Source: Sphingobacterium corticibacterium (GTDB lineage: Bacteria; Bacteroidota; Bacteroidia; Sphingobacteriales; Sphingobacteriaceae). Taken from it: DNA of 64,000 nt. The notes under the pieces were generated by a model, which saw nothing but the letters and a program-made list of their open reading frames with translations, did no database searches and was not told the DNA's origin. The stretch is taken from contig NZ_SGIT01000002.1 of NCBI RefSeq assembly GCF_004208525.1, forward strand, positions 682,001 through 746,000, written 5' to 3'. Below, piece after piece: positions 62,985 to 64,000 of this stretch; positions within the stretch are counted from its first letter, which is position 1; every line of letters begins with the position of its first letter. The position numbers were made by a program, and so were the translations under genes.

Positions 62985-64000
62985 CTATTTTTCTGAACCG
63001 ACCTGCAATTCATTAGCAGTAGAAATTTCTATCACGACCTTCGCGGTTAATTGTTTCGCCAGATCTACGATGTAATCTTCGAAATAATCGCGATTTCGGA
63101 AACCTTCGTCGCTCAGTTCCCAACCGGCAACGGCATAATAGCTGACAGGGGCATCATCGGAGATGTCTAGTTTGGCCATATAACTATCCACCAATGGGCC
63201 TATTTTCGGAGCTTCCGTATATCCCTTATAACGGTCATACGGCAGAATAAGTCCCAATCCCAGCCACCACTCCTGATCGTAGGACTGTCGATCGTGCGTA
63301 TATAACACCACCCATTGGTTATCGATGATGATTTCTTTGGGTGGCTGACTCGAAAAAATATTGACCAACCCCACGAGTAAGGTATCCCTCTCTTGCATTC
63401 CTTTGGCACGAACCGTATTTTGATAGCCATACATTCCTGCCCAAATAATAGGCTGCTCTGTTAAGCTATAATAACGGCCTCCTGCCTCCCAATTCCGGTA
63501 CTGAATATCCATGGCAGACCGCAAAGGCCCTTTCCCTACAACCCTAAAAATCGTCGTGTCCACATTATTGACAGCATCCAATGCGGTTACCCCTATACGG
63601 TACATGGTATCTCCATTGGCCAACGCGATCCCACCAATTCCCACAGAGTTCCCTACAGGCATGATATCCCTTCCCCAATCCAACATCACATGGTAGTTGT
63701 CTTCCACAGCACCCTGCGCATTGATCCCAACATCGGAAGGGCTCATATAAGAAACCTTTTTCCCAAAAACGTCCTTCGAATTACGACCGTCCAAATAATG
63801 TCGAAACCCCACTTTGTCGTTTTCCCAAGAAGGTCCGTCCGTCTGGTAAGGTTGATAACCTATGCTGAGTGGCAATTGGTCAGCGTAAAGTGTGTCTCCT
63901 AATCTCGGCTGTACCGGATCGGCCAATCCGTCTCGCTTACCAAACCGAACTGCCGTTTTCTGTTCATACGCTATGCTGTCATCGGTATGTTGTGCTGTCA
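62985..64000 (-). CDS. DUF4861-family protein, cut by the window edge
   Basis: Partial: the frame is open to position 64000, so the N-terminus with any signal peptide is missing and the true start lies to the right. At least 338 residues are present. The text resembles DUF4861 proteins found in Bacteroidota pectin loci: FGKRDGLADPVQPRLGD, GPSWENDKVGFRHYLDGRNS, DVFGKKVSYMSPSDVG and YHVMLDWGRDIMPVGNSVG. I see no signature that identifies a catalytic residue, though the pattern of a beta-sandwich rich in Trp, Tyr and Asp suggests a carbohydrate-active fold. It stops 36 bp before the paired CCTG site of GH106 and may belong to a unit beginning outside the window. Confidence 0.72.
   Translation of the reverse strand, partial: TAQHTDDSIAYEQKTAVRFGKRDGLADPVQPRLGDTLYADQLPLSIGYQPYQTDGPSWENDKVGFRHYLDGRNSKDVFGKKVSYMSPSDVGINAQGAVEDNYHVMLDWGRDIMPVGNSVGIGGIALANGDTMYRIGVTALDAVNNVDTTIFRVVGKGPLRSAMDIQYRNWEAGGRYYSLTEQPIIWAGMYGYQNTVRAKGMQERDTLLVGLVNIFSSQPPKEIIIDNQWVVLYTHDRQSYDQEWWLGLGLILPYDRYKGYTEAPKIGPLVDSYMAKLDISDDAPVSYYAVAGWELSDEGFRNRDYFEDYIVDLAKQLTAKVVIEISTANELQVGSEK

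Noticed and set aside
1..64000. Integrated phage or conjugative element
   Set aside because: No integrase, terminase, portal, relaxase or att-like direct repeats were seen. The cassette at 6313-9685 is phage-like only by its small genes.

Overview
The window looks like chromosomal DNA of a Bacteroidota, most probably a Sphingobacteriaceae-type soil or plant-associated bacterium. The evidence is SusC/SusD pairs, a hybrid two-component regulator, promoters of the TTTG / TAnnTTTG type, many lipoproteins and an almost complete lack of Shine-Dalgarno sites. Every convincing gene (35 in all) is on the minus strand, so genes are read from high to low coordinates. The genus assignment is inference.

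Region A (64000 down to 9719) is one large pectin / rhamnogalacturonan-I utilisation locus. In transcription order it holds: a DUF4861 protein cut by the window edge; a GH106 rhamnosidase with a GH105/88 unsaturated uronyl hydrolase; SusC/SusD pair 3; the hybrid two-component regulator; a PL1 pectate lyase operon that continues through three fasciclin (FAS1) lipoproteins and two SusC/SusD pairs; SusC/SusD pair 1 with a GH105; a block of GH43-like, two GH28, a DUF4450-like 1195-residue protein, a 717-residue (alpha/alpha)6 hydrolase and a third GH105; and finally a PL11 rhamnogalacturonan lyase with a macroglobulin/TonB-plug protein. Lyases and GH28 enzymes cut the backbone outside or at the surface, SusCD pairs import oligomers, and GH105, GH106 and the other enzymes finish them in the periplasm.

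Two promoter motifs divide this locus. A (T/A)C(C/A)TG direct repeat with 10-bp period stands exactly 27 nt from a -7-like element in front of five transcription units, and a sixth copy lies at the left window edge. An AAAAATTGAC direct repeat with 21-bp period lies in front of the PL1 operon and of the SusCD-1 operon, each followed by a perfect TAnnTTTG box.

Region B (9685 down to 6313) is an accessory cassette that is not polysaccharide-related and is the most unusual part of the window. A four-helix membrane protein with a C-terminal DNA-binding domain is followed by about 600 bp of non-coding DNA made of roughly 28 degenerate units at a strict 21-bp period (two helical turns), some inverted. 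This leads into a perfect -7 box and an operon of an Fn3-domain protein, a DUF5675 protein with an L,D-transpeptidase-like His/SxGC signature, and two tiny membrane proteins, closed by a terminator. I propose that the membrane protein reads the phased array and controls the operon.

Region C (6230 down to 66) has a vapBC-type toxin-antitoxin pair with its own terminator, a GH29 fucosidase, and a three-gene operon of two Gfo/Idh/MocA oxidoreductases and a sugar isomerase/epimerase-like protein. No rRNA, tRNA, CRISPR array, integrase, transposase or insertion sequence was seen.
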